Position numbers and translations under genes: made by a program. Below the pieces are notes generated by a model. It saw only the letters and a program-made list of their open reading frames with translations. It made no database searches and was not told where the DNA came from. Shown here piece after piece: positions 1 to 10,468 of a DNA stretch of 64,000 nt. Source of the DNA: Scleroderma bovista (lineage: Eukaryota > Basidiomycota > Agaricomycetes > Boletales > Sclerodermataceae). The stretch is from assembly GCA_037178675.1 (NCBI GenBank), contig JAYMGJ010000540.1:1-64000 (forward strand). The letters are read 5' to 3'. The number at the start of each line of letters is the position of its first letter. Position 1 is the first letter of the stretch.

Positions 1-496
1 GGTCCTCCCGCCTTCGACTAGTTAAACAAAGACCTACCCCCTATTCCCGTCTCCACCCCTACTAGGTCGTCATGGCAGACCTCAACCAGCTTCTTGCCCA
101 GCTTATCCAGGGGCAAGTTAACCTCCAAGCGCGCGCATATCACGGCCCTTGTGGCTGCACAGCCTCAGCCTGCACTGCCGCCGCGCAAGAAGGTGGTCGC
201 GGATCCCGGGAGTTATGACGGCTCCCCTCAGAAGTTCCACGAATGGTGGTCTAAGATCAAAATCTGGTTACAGATCTCGATGGAGGGGGCAACTGACACT
301 CAGGTCACCGCTGCGGTTCTCTCCCGGCTCACTGGCCCGAAGGCTGGTCCATGGGCTCAGGTCCATTTGGATAGCTGCATGGCAGCAGCACAAGCCCTTG
401 CCAATGCCCCACCTGTCCCAGCTGGACAACCCGCACCCCCGCCAGCCTGGCCTGCTTGGGATGACTTCTCGGAGGAGATAGAAAGGTTCTTTCTCC

Positions 497-1861
497 TGTC
501 AAGACCGGTTCTCCTCAACGATCTTACTAGGAGGTCCAGAGGTGCAGGGAACTAATGAGGAGGTAAGTCCAGACACTAGTAGGTGCTAGTTAGTGCGGAG
601 AGTCAAGTCCGGGTCAAACGAACGAAGTCCGGCCACTAGAGAAGCACAGGGAGTAAGTCCGGGTTTTTGCGGAGTAAGTCCGGACCGCGGGAAAGTGGTC
701 CGGAGTTGAGCGCAGCTTGTCCGGAGCGAAGTACATCCCAGAGGTGGGATAAGTCCTGAGAGGTCTAGCGTCAAGTCTGGGACAGAGGTGGCTTCTGCCC
801 TCGTGCAAGTAGGAGACTTGCTAGGATCGGACATAGGACCAAGGGGATGAGATAGGACGGAGGCCGGAGTTGGCCGGAGTTCAGGAGAACAAGATGGGAT
901 TAGGAGAGCATGGTGGGTAGTACAGAGTGGGGAGTATCTTAGTCGAGATTTGATCTAAGGACTACTAGGCCAGAGTACGGTAGTTTATATAGTAATGAAA
1001 CTAAGGTGAGTATATACGGTGACAAGTAAACATCTTAATGTCGAGACAAGGGATGGAGCAGAAGCAGACAGGAAAATAAACCAGGTACAAGAAAATAAAG
1101 CAGGGACAGGAAAATAAACCGGAGCGGAAGCAGACACGGGGAACTAGAGTTACAGGGACGACGGAGGAAAAGCAGGGACAAGGGAACTAGGTTGGAAGAG
1201 GACAGGTAAGGGTCAGAGGTGGACTTAACTAATGTTAAGTCCGGAGCAATGTCCAGGACTGGAGGAAGTGGGACCGGAGGAAGTGGGACTGGAGGAAGTG
1301 GGACCGGAGGAAGTGCACGAGCGGAGGAAGTGCAAGAGCAGAGGGAGTGCACAGGTGGAGGAAGGGCGGAGTAGCCGGAGGAAGGTCCGGAGTTGGACAT
1401 GGAAATGTCCTAAGCCTTTGGTGGACCTGACAGAGGAAGCGGAGCAGGAGCAGGAGCAGAACTGAGCCGGAGTTGGATGTACCAGCCGGAGTTGGGCTAC
1501 GTTGCAGACAAGGCTAAGGGAGTGGAGCAGAACAGGAGCAGACCTGAGCCGGAGTTGGATGTACCAGCCGGAGTTGGGCTAGGTTGCAGACCAGACAAAG
1601 GGAGTGGCCGGACTGAAACCGGAGTAGCGACTAATGGTAGGTACAGGTCCGACATGGAGGAGTTAGACTGCGGATCTGTCTGTAGGAAGACAGGGGTTAG
1701 TCCTGAGGCGGAGATGGACATAGTGACCGGAGTTGAGCTGGAGTGCAGCTATAGGGCTGGAGATGGCTGGACTAGATCCAGAGTTGCGTCTATGCCTAAG
1801 GAGTGGTCAGGCGGGCCAGGGTTAGACTGGAGTTGTGACTGGGAAAAGTATGGATATGACA
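497..1861 (-). repeat. solo LTR A inside Gypsy-1 gag
   Basis: The insert begins TGTCAAGACC and ends GGATATGACA, with TGTCA/TGACA inverted tips. It is flanked by a perfect direct repeat TTTCTCC (490-496 and 1862-1868), slightly longer than the 5-bp duplications of other copies. Sense is taken as minus because related plus-strand copies show a TATATAAA box in that orientation. At 1365 bp it is the longest copy here, partly because of internal duplications. It is unusually CpG-rich, so probably a recent insertion. Confidence 0.9.
1258..1590. repeat. internal duplications within LTR A
   Basis: At about 1258-1345 a GGAGGAAGTGGGACC-type 15-bp unit is repeated four to five times with drift. At about 1461-1590 a block of about 83 bp containing GAGCCGGAGTTGGATG is directly duplicated. 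The copy at 60122-61374 has only one of the larger blocks, which explains part of the length difference. Confidence 0.7.
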
Positions 1862-2451
1862 TTTCTCCCCAGTAACAACGCCGAGTGGGCACATGCCCAG
1901 CTTCTCCGCCTTAGGCAGGGCCCGAGGCAGAGGATTGACGACTTCTTAGCGCAGTTCGAGGCGCTCAAGAATCAGGGAATCCTGGATGCGTGGACGATTA
2001 CGCTCACGATTTGCTTGAACATGTGCTCCAGAGGAAACTCTTGGAGCAAATCTATATACAAGGCATGCATCGGGACATGTATGTTCACCTTGCAAACTCA
2101 GCTCGTGCGATGGGAAGAGCCCAGGAACTCTTCCTCATCAATCTCCAAGGGCAAGGCTTGGCCCAGTATTACCAGGGCCAAAATTATTCGTCTTCAGCCG
2201 CATCCAGGAGTGGTGTCCCTATGGATATAGGTGCCACTGAGACAAACCAGCAAAGGGGTAAAGGGCCCCAATGCTACAATTGCCAATTATTTGGCCATAT
2301 TGCACATGAGTGCACAAAGCCGCACTGCCCTCATCGTGGGCAACCACAAGCACGGGCAACGCAAGCCCAGCCAGAGGATGACCAGCTAAATGCAGTCAGA
2401 GGAATGATGTTTGCAGAAATGCAGGCATTTTTCAAAGGTTTAAAAGATTAG

Positions 2452-3404
2452 TGAGTGAGGACAAATCGGGCATCCTCGCTCTCGAATCTTCTTTGGACAC
2501 AGCTGTATGTGTTCTGGACTATAGACTTTCTCGCGCTACTACTCCTGCAGTGCAGGAAATATTTAAATACTGCATTGCTTTGCTATGTACAAAAATAGCG
2601 AAAACCTACAAAAAAGTGTCTTCTGTAGTTTCTCCTGTCTCGGTTTCTCCTTCTCGCTTTTCTGTTTTGTCAGTTGATAGCATGGACTGTGACTTGGACT
2701 ATACTGCACCTTCTAAGGGCGTCCCTGCAAAGGGCTCAGCGCCGGAAGTAAAATCGAGTGTGCTTAATTCCCGATTGAATAAAAATATTTCTTCTCCTTC
2801 TTTGGCATCTAAGGAACCGGAAAGTCCTGCCAGCAACTTAGGAGTTTCTATGGACTTATGAAGGTCCTTCACAATGGAACGTGAAGTGACGGTACCGGTC
2901 TGCATCCACGGACCACTTAATACTATAAAGGTAGACACTCTGCTAGACAGCGGCGCCACTGGTTGTTTTGTTGACAAGAGCTGGGCTCTTGATCGACGGC
3001 TTCAGTTATCTAAGCTGGTAAAGCCTGTCCCTGTGCTTAACGTAGATGGCACTAGGAATCAGGAGGGCAATATCACGCATTATGTATTGTTGACAGTTGG
3101 TATTGGGAAACATGCTGAAAAGCTGTGGTGTGCCGTCACATGCCTTGGAAAAGTACTGCTTATCCTTGGCCACACCTGGCTTCAAAAGCATAATCCCGAT
3201 ATAGATTGGGTAACCGGCAAAGTTAATTTAACTAGGTGTCCTCCAGAGTGCAAGTCGCTTTTGGAGACACACTTTGCTAAGTTATTACGGGAAAATGAAT
3301 CTCAGGAAACTTGGGTGCAAGCTTTAAAAGCTCATGAATCAAAGGTCACTATTGATGAGTCGACCCTAGAAGAAGCTCAGAAGCAGGTACCTAAAGAGTA
3401 CTGA
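2452..3404 (+). pseudogene. pol: Gypsy-1 pol N-terminal part with retropepsin
   Basis: This reading frame is the same one used by the downstream pol, and differs from that of gag, so pol was probably reached by frameshift or readthrough at the gag stop (2449-2451). An in-frame TGA at 2859-2861 separates a low-complexity Ser/Pro-rich linker from the protease. The protease segment (2874-3404) carries the retropepsin active site LLDSGAT (about 2940-2960) and the LGHTWL motif (about 3166-3183). A second TGA at 3402-3404 follows KEY and precedes EFLDVF; CGA to TGA is the simplest explanation. Removing both stops would join it to the 926-codon ORF. Confidence 0.8.
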
Positions 3405-3443
3405 GAATTCTTAGACGTATTTAGTAAAAAGTCGTCAGAGCGC

Positions 3444-6224
3444 ATGCTGCTAAGAAAACCTTGGGATCATGGAATTGATCTAAAAGAAGACTTCCCGCCC
3501 AAAAAGGGAAGACTTATTCCGCTCTCTGTTGATGAACAAAAAGAAGTTGAATTGTTCCTCGATGATCAACTCGCTAAAGGATATATTCGGCCTTCTATTA
3601 GTCAGCAGACGTCACCGGTCTTCTTTATCCTGAAAAAGGACAGCAAGAAGTGCATGGTACAGGATTACCATTATGTAAACGACTGGATGATTAAAAATAA
3701 CTATCCGCTACCGCTTATCTCTCACCTTGTTGACAAGCTTAAAGGTTGCAAACTCTTCATGAAAATGGATCTTCGTTGGGGTTACAACAATGTGAGGATT
3801 CGCGAAGGCAATGAATGGAAAGCTGCATTTGTAACCCACAAAGGGGCTTTCGAGCCATTAGTTATGTATTTCGGTCTCTGTAATTCACCTGCGACATTCC
3901 AGAAGATGATGAATGAGATATTCCACGATATGTCGGATGTCTGCGTGGTGTATATCGATGACCTTATGATATTTATGGATACAGATGATCAGGAAAAGCA
4001 TGATAGAATTGTGCTAGAAGTTTTGAAACGTTTACGTGATAACAATTTGTTTGTCAAACCCGAGAAGTGTCGCTTCAGAGTCACCAAAGTCGACTTCCTC
4101 AGTATGATCGTGTCATGTGAAGGTATCAAAATGGACCCTGAGAAAGTTAATGCTATTTTGAAGTGGCCTGAGCCAACGAATGTAAAGCAGATTCGTGCGT
4201 TCCTAGGTCTTGGCAATTTCTATAGATGCTTCATTAAAGATTATGCAATCATGGCTAGGCCTATGACGGACCTTACGTGTAAAGATACGGTATTTAACTT
4301 TGGAGAGAAAGAACGCACTGCGTTTGAGGCTTTGAAAGCCGCCTTTACTCGTGCTCCGGTACTTCAGTACCCTGACCAGGACCGCGAATTCCGCCTCGAA
4401 ACCAATGCGTCTGAGTTCGCCATCAGGGGAGTGATATCCATGAAGTGTGAAGACGGCGAATTCAGACCCGTCGCGTACATGTCACATTCCATGACACCTC
4501 CAGAACGAAATTATCCTATTCACAATAAAGAGATGCTGGCCATCATAAAAGCAACAGAGGCCTGGCGCCATTATCTCGAAGCCACTCCTTATGCTTTCGA
4601 GATATATACGGACCACCATAATTTAACATACTTTACTAAGTCACAGAACTTGTCTAAGTGCCAAGCGCGCTGGCAAATGTGGATGACACAGTTTAACTAT
4701 TCGCTTATCTATAAAAAGGGAACCCAGATGCATGTTGCAGATCCGCTTAGTAGGCGATCAGACCATTACATATCTAGTTCCGAAGACAACAAGGACCAGG
4801 TCCTGTTAAACCCGGTATCTATTAAACTGATCGATGTCACTGATCAGTCTTACGAAGAGCGACAGTCACTCATTATGAACTTTCACGATACTCCTGTTGC
4901 TGGCCATAAAGGAGTAAAAGCTACATATAATGCACTCAGGAAGCATTACTCTTGGAAAGAGATGAAGGAGCAGATTCAAACCTACGTAAAGCACTGTCAA
5001 AAGTGCCAACAGTCCAAGGTATCGAATCAAAAGACTTCTGGAAGTCTTGTTCCTCTCCCTACCCCTAGCGGCCTGTGGCTTGACGTCACTATGGACTTCA
5101 CCGAGATGCCGGAATCCCTCAGTTACAATTATATATTAGTCGTGGTTGATCGGTTCTCCAAGGAGGTCGTGTTTGTGCCTTGCACTAAAGAGGAAACCGC
5201 CTTATCAACCACTGAGTTATTTAGAGACCATGTCTGGTGTCAGCATGGACTCCCGTCTTCCATTGTGTCAGACCGTGGATCGGTCTTTGCAAGCAACTTC
5301 CTGGGGAAGTTGTACAGACTCTTAGGCGTAAAAAGGAAAATGTCTATGGCATTTCACCCTCAGACCAATGGTCAAACAGAGCAGTTGAACCATGAAATTA
5401 ATCAGTATCTCCGAACCTACGTAAACGATCGACAGAACAAATGGGACAAATGGATCAAAATTGCCCAGTTCATCTGGAACAACACGGTCTTGGAGGTAAC
5501 CACTGATTCACCATTTGGAATCACCCAGAGTTATTTCCCTCGTATGGGTGTTGAGACGGTGGACACAGTAGCCCCAGCGGCTAAAGACTTTGCCGCCATA
5601 TTTAATAAAGTTGTTGAGTCTTCTGAGAAGGCAAAACGTAATATGAAGCTTCAGGTGGATAAGCATAGAAATCCCACCCCGAACTATGTTGTAGGCCAAC
5701 AGGTTTGGCTTTCTACGGATAACCTTTGTATGCTAAATCATGCTTCTAAGAAGCTTACAGAGAAGTGGATTGGTCCCTATGAGGTCACTCACATAATCCC
5801 GAATGCGGTTGAGCTTAAGCTCCTGAAAACTCTTCGGATTCACCCGGTTGTGAATGTTTCGCGAGTAAAACCTTATTTAGGTCCTCTTCCCGGTCAGCCC
5901 GTGTCTCGGCCTGGTCTGGTATATGTTTCTGAAGAATGCGATGAAGAATACAAAGTAGACTATATTGTGGCTTCTCGTATTTATAAAAGGCAACTCCAGT
6001 ATCTGGTACACTGGAAAGGATACGAAGAACATGAGAGAACATGGGAACCCTCATTGAATTTAAAGAATTCTCCTCTGGTAGTCGAGCGCTTTTACCGAGA
6101 AAACCCCTCTGCTCCTTGGAAACTTTGTATGGCCCAAGCGGACTTTGACTCGTTATTTAGTCATGTCCCTGAAAACCCCACGGTTTGCGATGCTCAGTTC
6201 TGCAGTCTGGAATCCTGCACCTGA
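3444..6224 (+). CDS. pol: Gypsy-1 pol: reverse transcriptase, RNase H, integrase, chromodomain
   Basis: A 926-codon open frame continuing the protease frame after the TGA at 3402. RT carries YIDD at residues 170-173. RNase H has TNAS where the family has TDAS: residue 321 is Asn (codon 4404-4406), a GAT-to-AAT type change that removes the first catalytic Asp. Integrase has an HHCC zinc region ending KHCQKC, then D551, D610 and E646, giving the D,D35E spacing. A chromodomain lies at about residues 839-886 (YLVHWKGY), which in chromoviruses directs integration to heterochromatin. The ATG at 3444 is only the first Met after the stop, not a true start. Polyprotein function is lost. Confidence 0.88.
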   Translation: MLLRKPWDHGIDLKEDFPPKKGRLIPLSVDEQKEVELFLDDQLAKGYIRPSISQQTSPVFFILKKDSKKCMVQDYHYVNDWMIKNNYPLPLISHLVDKLKGCKLFMKMDLRWGYNNVRIREGNEWKAAFVTHKGAFEPLVMYFGLCNSPATFQKMMNEIFHDMSDVCVVYIDDLMIFMDTDDQEKHDRIVLEVLKRLRDNNLFVKPEKCRFRVTKVDFLSMIVSCEGIKMDPEKVNAILKWPEPTNVKQIRAFLGLGNFYRCFIKDYAIMARPMTDLTCKDTVFNFGEKERTAFEALKAAFTRAPVLQYPDQDREFRLETNASEFAIRGVISMKCEDGEFRPVAYMSHSMTPPERNYPIHNKEMLAIIKATEAWRHYLEATPYAFEIYTDHHNLTYFTKSQNLSKCQARWQMWMTQFNYSLIYKKGTQMHVADPLSRRSDHYISSSEDNKDQVLLNPVSIKLIDVTDQSYEERQSLIMNFHDTPVAGHKGVKATYNALRKHYSWKEMKEQIQTYVKHCQKCQQSKVSNQKTSGSLVPLPTPSGLWLDVTMDFTEMPESLSYNYILVVVDRFSKEVVFVPCTKEETALSTTELFRDHVWCQHGLPSSIVSDRGSVFASNFLGKLYRLLGVKRKMSMAFHPQTNGQTEQLNHEINQYLRTYVNDRQNKWDKWIKIAQFIWNNTVLEVTTDSPFGITQSYFPRMGVETVDTVAPAAKDFAAIFNKVVESSEKAKRNMKLQVDKHRNPTPNYVVGQQVWLSTDNLCMLNHASKKLTEKWIGPYEVTHIIPNAVELKLLKTLRIHPVVNVSRVKPYLGPLPGQPVSRPGLVYVSEECDEEYKVDYIVASRIYKRQLQYLVHWKGYEEHERTWEPSLNLKNSPLVVERFYRENPSAPWKLCMAQADFDSLFSHVPENPTVCDAQFCSLESCT

Positions 6225-6235
6225 GGGGGGAGTAG

Positions 6236-6574
6236 TGTTACGGTCCAACTTTTTATCTTATCTTAGTGTACAGCCTCTATCTTATCTACCTAGTCTAGAC
6301 CTGTACCTTGTGCTGTACACACTGCCACCCTTGACATCATTACACATAGCCTTAGCTCCACAGTGATGTCATTACATAGCCTTCTACCTGCACACAGCCT
6401 CATGGATAGCCTCGTGTAGCCCTCGTGTATAGTAGTATATATACCATGCAATCAAGTACCCAGAGGCTCCCCATTCGAGCTCATCTTGGGTCTTTGCTCT
6501 AGATACTCACATCCTATCCTCTCAGAGTCTTAGCGTGTGGTTAGGTCCTTGGTGTTTTGCCTAGGGTCGTCTCA
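6236..6574 (+). repeat. Gypsy-1 3' LTR
   Basis: Starts TGTTACGGTCC shortly after a GAGGGGGGAG purine tract and ends GGGTCGTCTCA. The boundaries are confirmed by the solo copy at 43239-43620, which has the same ends and a clear duplication. It includes a TATATATA stretch near 6433. Confidence 0.88.
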
Positions 6575-6591
6575 GTAACAGCCAGGGTTGC

Positions 6592-7230
6592 TGTTACGAC
6601 CATGTCCAACTCCGGATCTTATCTGGTTACTCCGGTCGCATTGCAGCCCCATAGCTCAACTCCGGTCGTTCTCAGTTACTCCGGTCATGGTCATGCAGAT
6701 AACCTTCTGCTAACTACGACCCTTGGTCTATACTCCATTCGCTCTTACTACACCTCACCATCTACCCTGCCTTGACGTGAGTTCTCCGTGAACTCGATAT
6801 ATCCTATACCTTGTAGCATTTTCACCGGACCTGATTTATTTTACCCGGTCCTGACTTTATTTTCACCGGACCTGACCTAGTCCTAACTCCGGTCATCCCT
6901 TGTCCGCTATTAGGTTGTTTACTTGTCACTGTATGTACTCAACCCTAGTTTCTACTTAGTATAAGTACCCTCTAGTTTACCTTGTAGACCTCAGTCTGAA
7001 ATCAACATAAGTCACTACTCCTGTTCTCATCCACCTCTGTCTCTGTCTCTGTCTCCTTCCCTTGACTGGAACCTACGCAAGGGGTCAACGCTTGTTGTCC
7101 TTAGTCGTTGAACCCAATCGGTCACCAACTCCGGCCGGACTAATCTCTTGTCCAGCATCTGCCCTTCTCCTTCGTCCGCTTTCGTCCGGACTTGACCAGA
7201 CCCCCTACCAGAGTAGACGCGGACTTGACA
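6592..7230 (+). repeat. solo LTR B inside Gypsy-B1 gag
   Basis: Runs TGTTACGACC...GGACTTGACA, 639 bp, flanked by the perfect 5-bp duplication GTTGC (6587-6591 and 7231-7235). Its orientation is opposite to the host element's own LTR, giving a misleading inverted LTR pair. Confidence 0.92.
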
Positions 7231-7524
7231 GTTGCAATGTTCTGGAGTGGAGTCGTGATGGTATGGGAAGTTGTCGCTGGGAATGGATCCATGGTGACCA
7301 GGGTCTGCAGAACCACAAAGGCTCTGAGATGCAGCGTCGCAACGTAGAGTCATCAACACTGCTGGACTTTGAGCTGTGAAGCTCCTAAAATGGCTTACAG
7401 AAGCCGGAGGTTGCCTGTGGTTAGACAGGGCTTGTTGGGCGGCGGAGAGGTGGAGATCATCCACTGCACCTGCTTCTTCAGCAAGTGCTGCCGCAGTACG
7501 AGCGCGAGAGCGCATAGTCATGGT
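7231..7524 (-). pseudogene. gag: Gypsy-B1 gag N-terminal fragment
   Basis: On the minus strand a gag N-terminus beginning MTMTMRSRARTAAAL can be read, closely matching the start of gag at 15950 in Gypsy-B2. The frame is open up to the solo LTR B insertion and resumes for 17 bases (6591-6575) before Gypsy-1. No downstream gag, protease or pol of this element is in the window. The longer open frame on this strand that begins within the left LTR and continues through this fragment is an artefact of nesting. Confidence 0.75.
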
Positions 7525-7598
7525 CATAAGGAAATGGAACTGGATATGTGTATGAGGTTTTGGGACAGTGAACCCACACAAGTGTGAGTCTGAAATAC

Positions 7599-8243
7599 TG
7601 TCAAGTCCGCGTCTACTCTGATAGGGGGTCTGGTCAAGTCTGGACAAAGGCAGACAAAGGAGGAGGGCAGAGGGCTGGACAAGGGATTAGTCCAGCCAGA
7701 GTTGGTGACCGCTTGGATTCAATGACAAGGACAATGTGTGTTGATCCCTTGCATAGGTTCCAGTCAAGGTGACAGAGATGGAGACAGAGGCAGAGACAGA
7801 GACAGATAGAGACTGGAGTAGTGACTAAGTTGATTTCAGACTGAGGTGTACAAGGTAAACTAGAGGGTACTTATACTAAGTAGAAACTAGGGTTGAGTAC
7901 ATACAGTGACAAGTAAACAACCTAATAGCAGACAAGGGATGACTGGAGTTAGGACTAGGTCAGGTCCGGTGAAAATAAAGTCAGGTCCGGGTAAAATAAA
8001 TCAGGTCTGGTGAAAATGCTACAAGGTCTAGGATATATTGAGTTCACGGGAACTCACGTCAAGGCAGAGCAGACGGCAAAGTGTAGTAAGAGTGAATGGG
8101 GTATAGACCAAGGGTCGTACTTAACGGAAGGTTATCTGTGTGACCGCAACTGGAGTAAGTGACAAGCGACCAGAGTTGAGCTGTAGGGCTGCAATGTGAC
8201 CAGAGTAACTGGATAAGATCTGGAGTTGGACATGGTCGTAACA
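7599..8243 (-). repeat. 5' LTR B of Gypsy-B1
   Basis: Reads TGTCAAGTCC...GTCGTAACA on the plus strand (645 bp). Immediately right is CTTGC (8244-8248), the presumptive target duplication whose partner is outside the window. It interrupts the FunK1 pseudogene. Confidence 0.88.
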
Positions 8244-8261
8244 CTTGCACATCCTCATCAG

Positions 8262-9778
8262 CATCACCTCTGGTTCACTTCATACCCTTGGGTTCGATGT
8301 CTCGATCAACTGGTGACAGAAACCTGGTGACAGCAAACCTGTTGACCTGAAGAAGGAAATAAAAATTCAAGTGGACCTCACCACTCAGTTCACTATTGAG
8401 CTCACAAAAGTGCTCTTTATCTCCGACAATCTATTCGGTTGAGGAACAACGGTTTGGGGAGGTGTTATGGAAATTGGGGAGGTGGTTGTGAAAGATTCGT
8501 GGATTGATCCCGTCTGAAAGTATACCAAGGGATTTATTCTCTGGGTCTTGAATGGCCACATGATTAAAGGCATCCCAACATTAATTCACAAGCAACAGGT
8601 CAAAGCACCCTATCCCTCAACCATCAAGAATCTACTGGTCAATAGTTCAACTCACTTCATCCATTCAGACCTTGCCCATGCCAAGTATGACTACCTCCGA
8701 ATATTATCCCGCCTTGTTACTCAGCCCATCGGTGACCTCATCATGGAATTTTCCTGTCTGGGAGAGCTCCTAGTAGCCTTCATTGATTATATAGCTGGTG
8801 AGCAAGACTATCACTCATGGGCTATAGTAGTCACTGATTGAATTATTGATAGCCCACAAGAATGTGGTCAAGGTCGCTGGCATTCTGCACCACAATGTTA
8901 GCTTGGTCAACCTCTTCCTCACCTGTACAAAACAACAAAGCAATCATGCAGATTTTGTGCAAAAGATGTCTGGTCTGTCTGCAAATGCACAAGTTGAGTT
9001 GTGCGAGAGAATAGGAAATGTCAAGCGGTGAGGGGTACTTGGTGATTGGGGTTATGCAGTCCCAATGACTGATCATTCTACTGCCACCTGCTCGAGCACT
9101 GCCTGTCCTGATGCCACTGATCCTCCCACACAGCCAATTACAATGCTGTCTCAAATGGCAGACAAATCCACCAACTGTGTCCCTGTCGTACCTGTGCTTT
9201 CAGATAATGCTCAGCCTACTTTGACTTTGGTCTCAGAGTTGATGAAGGACAATAATATTGTCCTCGCTATGGGTCCTCAGGCCAATGCAGAGAGTGACCC
9301 ACGTCATACCATTGATACATCCCCTCTTTATCACACGGTACGTTCAACCTTCCATGCATGTGAAGTAACTCAACAAATAAAATACTATTAAGGAACATGG
9401 TTGTGGATGTTGGCATAGCTTGTCATGGCAGGCACTGGGCAGCTGGTGATACACGAGCCAATCCATGATCTTGAATCTTTTTTCTATGTTCTCATCAGTA
9501 TCTGTGTCCTTCTCAATGGTCCTTACAAGCCAAAATCTGACAAGGACCTTGGACAGTGTTTTGACAAGTTCTTCAACACCTTTGAGCTGAGTGTGCTCAA
9601 GACGATCATGATCCAGTCGAATCTCACATGGAAACTGTCCATCTTGCAGCATGTTTCAACATATTTCGAACTCATTATTGACCTTCTGATGCACCTATGT
9701 GATGCTATCATTGTGCCTCTGTCCACTTATGACCACAGTAATATCAGCTGCAACAAGTCTTTTATGTTGGAGTTATAA
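8262..9778 (+). pseudogene. FunK1-type fungal protein kinase, degraded
   Basis: The plus strand encodes a recognisable FunK1 kinase, a serine/threonine-like kinase family expanded in Agaricomycetes. In order: an N-terminal stretch LGFDVS; a glycine-rich loop near 8441-8480; VVVKDSW (about 8480-8500, the VAIK-like lysine); a long alpha-helical linker (8548-8838); a catalytic loop reading ILHHNVSLVN at about 8879-8908, where HRD has become HHN; a DFG-region equivalent GVLGDWGYAV (about 9030-9060); and the late motif VIHEPIHDLESFFYVL (9445-9500). There are at least five in-frame stops, several being TGA at expected CGA codons, plus a frame break near 9390-9425. It was also cut at the 5' side by Gypsy-B1. 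Non-functional. Confidence 0.85.
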
Positions 9779-9928
9779 ACAGATTGTTGTGGTATATTTA
9801 CCTACTTACATAAGCATACATCGCACATACAGTAGAGTCTATTACCATAGTCCCTCAGTAGCTTGCCAGACTACTGAGGTTACCCTACAGGTCTCCTCCT
9901 TTTCCCTTCCTTAGGCTAGACCTTCCCT

Positions 9929-10468
9929 GTGCAGACCACCACCTTTCTATATTTTACCCACAACATGTTCATTGTGAACATCATCCAAACTCTCTCACAT
10001 CTTAATGCTGACACATGGACACCTGTGGATCAAGCAAACAAGCATGATTCCAACTCCAACCTGAAGGTGCAGGTCAAAGAGGTGTTGGTAGGTGTGGCAA
10101 ATGAAGAATCCTGCCCTGCTGATACTGCAAATGAATCACCTGGCGAATCCATTCTCCCAGCCATGGCGTTGAGACTGCCCCCCATGTTGCCCAGGCTCAC
10201 TTCTCATCGGCCCTTTGCAGGTCCAGGGTTTTACAGTGTGGACCCAGGCCTGGCTCTTTGCCACACTCATGATGAGGCTGAGGAGGAGTCATACCACAAC
10301 TTTCTGCACAAGCATTGCCGTTCCTCATTTCGTGGTGCTTCTTCTACATACCGTACTTCCAGCTCATCGACTTATGTCATCTTGAACTACATTCTTTATG
10401 ATTGGAGGGGCAGGAGCACCAGTTCCATACCCCGACTGCCTGTGCGTAGTAACACAAAGTGCAAGTAG
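9929..10468 (+). CDS. hypothetical ORF downstream of FunK1 relic
   Basis: A 179-codon open frame rich in Ser, Pro and acidic residues, without a domain I recognise. It follows the kinase relic by about 150 bp and could be a C-terminal extension of it or an independent short gene. The second half (SYHNFLHKHCRSSFRGASS...) is basic and Ser-rich. No intron signals decide the start. It may not be a gene at all. Confidence 0.3.
   Translation: MQTTTFLYFTHNMFIVNIIQTLSHLNADTWTPVDQANKHDSNSNLKVQVKEVLVGVANEESCPADTANESPGESILPAMALRLPPMLPRLTSHRPFAGPGFYSVDPGLALCHTHDEAEEESYHNFLHKHCRSSFRGASSTYRTSSSSTYVILNYILYDWRGRSTSSIPRLPVRSNTKCK

Larger units (their letters stand above)
72..2451 (+). pseudogene. gag: Gypsy-1 gag, frameshifted and interrupted
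   Basis: Gag of a Ty3/Gypsy element, the structural capsid/nucleocapsid protein. The likely start is the ATG at 72 (MADLNQLL...), but that frame closes near 213 and the gag homology moves to another frame at about 130, which needs a one-base indel. The capsid part includes the YDGSPQKFHEWW region near 216-250. Solo LTR A (497-1861) splits the gene; deleting it with one copy of the 7-bp repeat TTTCTCC leaves an open join. A second frame change occurs near 1980-1995. The tail has a CCHC zinc knuckle (CYNCQLFGHIAHEC, about 2272-2313) and stops at TAG 2449-2451. Non-functional. Confidence 0.85.
1..6574 (+). mobile_element. Gypsy-1, Ty3/Gypsy chromovirus (5' LTR outside window)
   Basis: The element runs from a leader downstream of the missing 5' LTR, through gag (72-2451), protease (about 2874-3404) and RT-RNase H-integrase-chromodomain (3444-6224) to its 3' LTR (6236-6574). 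Domain order and the C-terminal chromodomain place it among chromoviruses of Ty3/Gypsy. It is inserted in the gag region of another element, Gypsy-B1, on the opposite strand: the five bases after the 3' LTR, GTAAC (6575-6579), belong to that gag. Gag carries frameshifts and a solo LTR A, so the copy is dead although most of pol is open. Confidence 0.9.
6575..8243 (-). mobile_element. Gypsy-B1 5' end (LTR B, leader, start of gag), minus strand
   Basis: On the minus strand the order is 5' LTR B (8243 to 7599), leader, start of gag (to 6575), then Gypsy-1, which is inserted at GTTAC of the gag. Alignment by eye to the gag of Gypsy-B2 (around 16225-16250) shows that gag continues smoothly from 7231 to 6575 once solo LTR B (6592-7230) is removed. 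The rest of Gypsy-B1 must lie left of the window beyond Gypsy-1. Confidence 0.82.

Noticed and set aside
600..1875. Open frames within LTR A (several of 70-130 codons on both strands)
   Set aside because: They recur only in LTR A copies, are not conserved in frame and are Gly/Glu- or Pro/Ser-rich products of the repeats.
2451..2861. Separate gene starting at GTG 2451
   Set aside because: It is the linker part of Gypsy-1 pol in the same frame as the protease, and GTG overlapping the gag TAG is not a plausible eukaryotic start.
7027..7647. 206-codon minus-strand open frame taken as a gene
   Set aside because: It crosses an LTR boundary; only the middle part is gag.
6592..8243. Two LTR B copies in inverted orientation around a gag piece, suggesting self-integration of cDNA
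   Set aside because: The left LTR has its own perfect GTTGC duplication and the gag continues to its left up to Gypsy-1, so ordinary nesting explains the structure.
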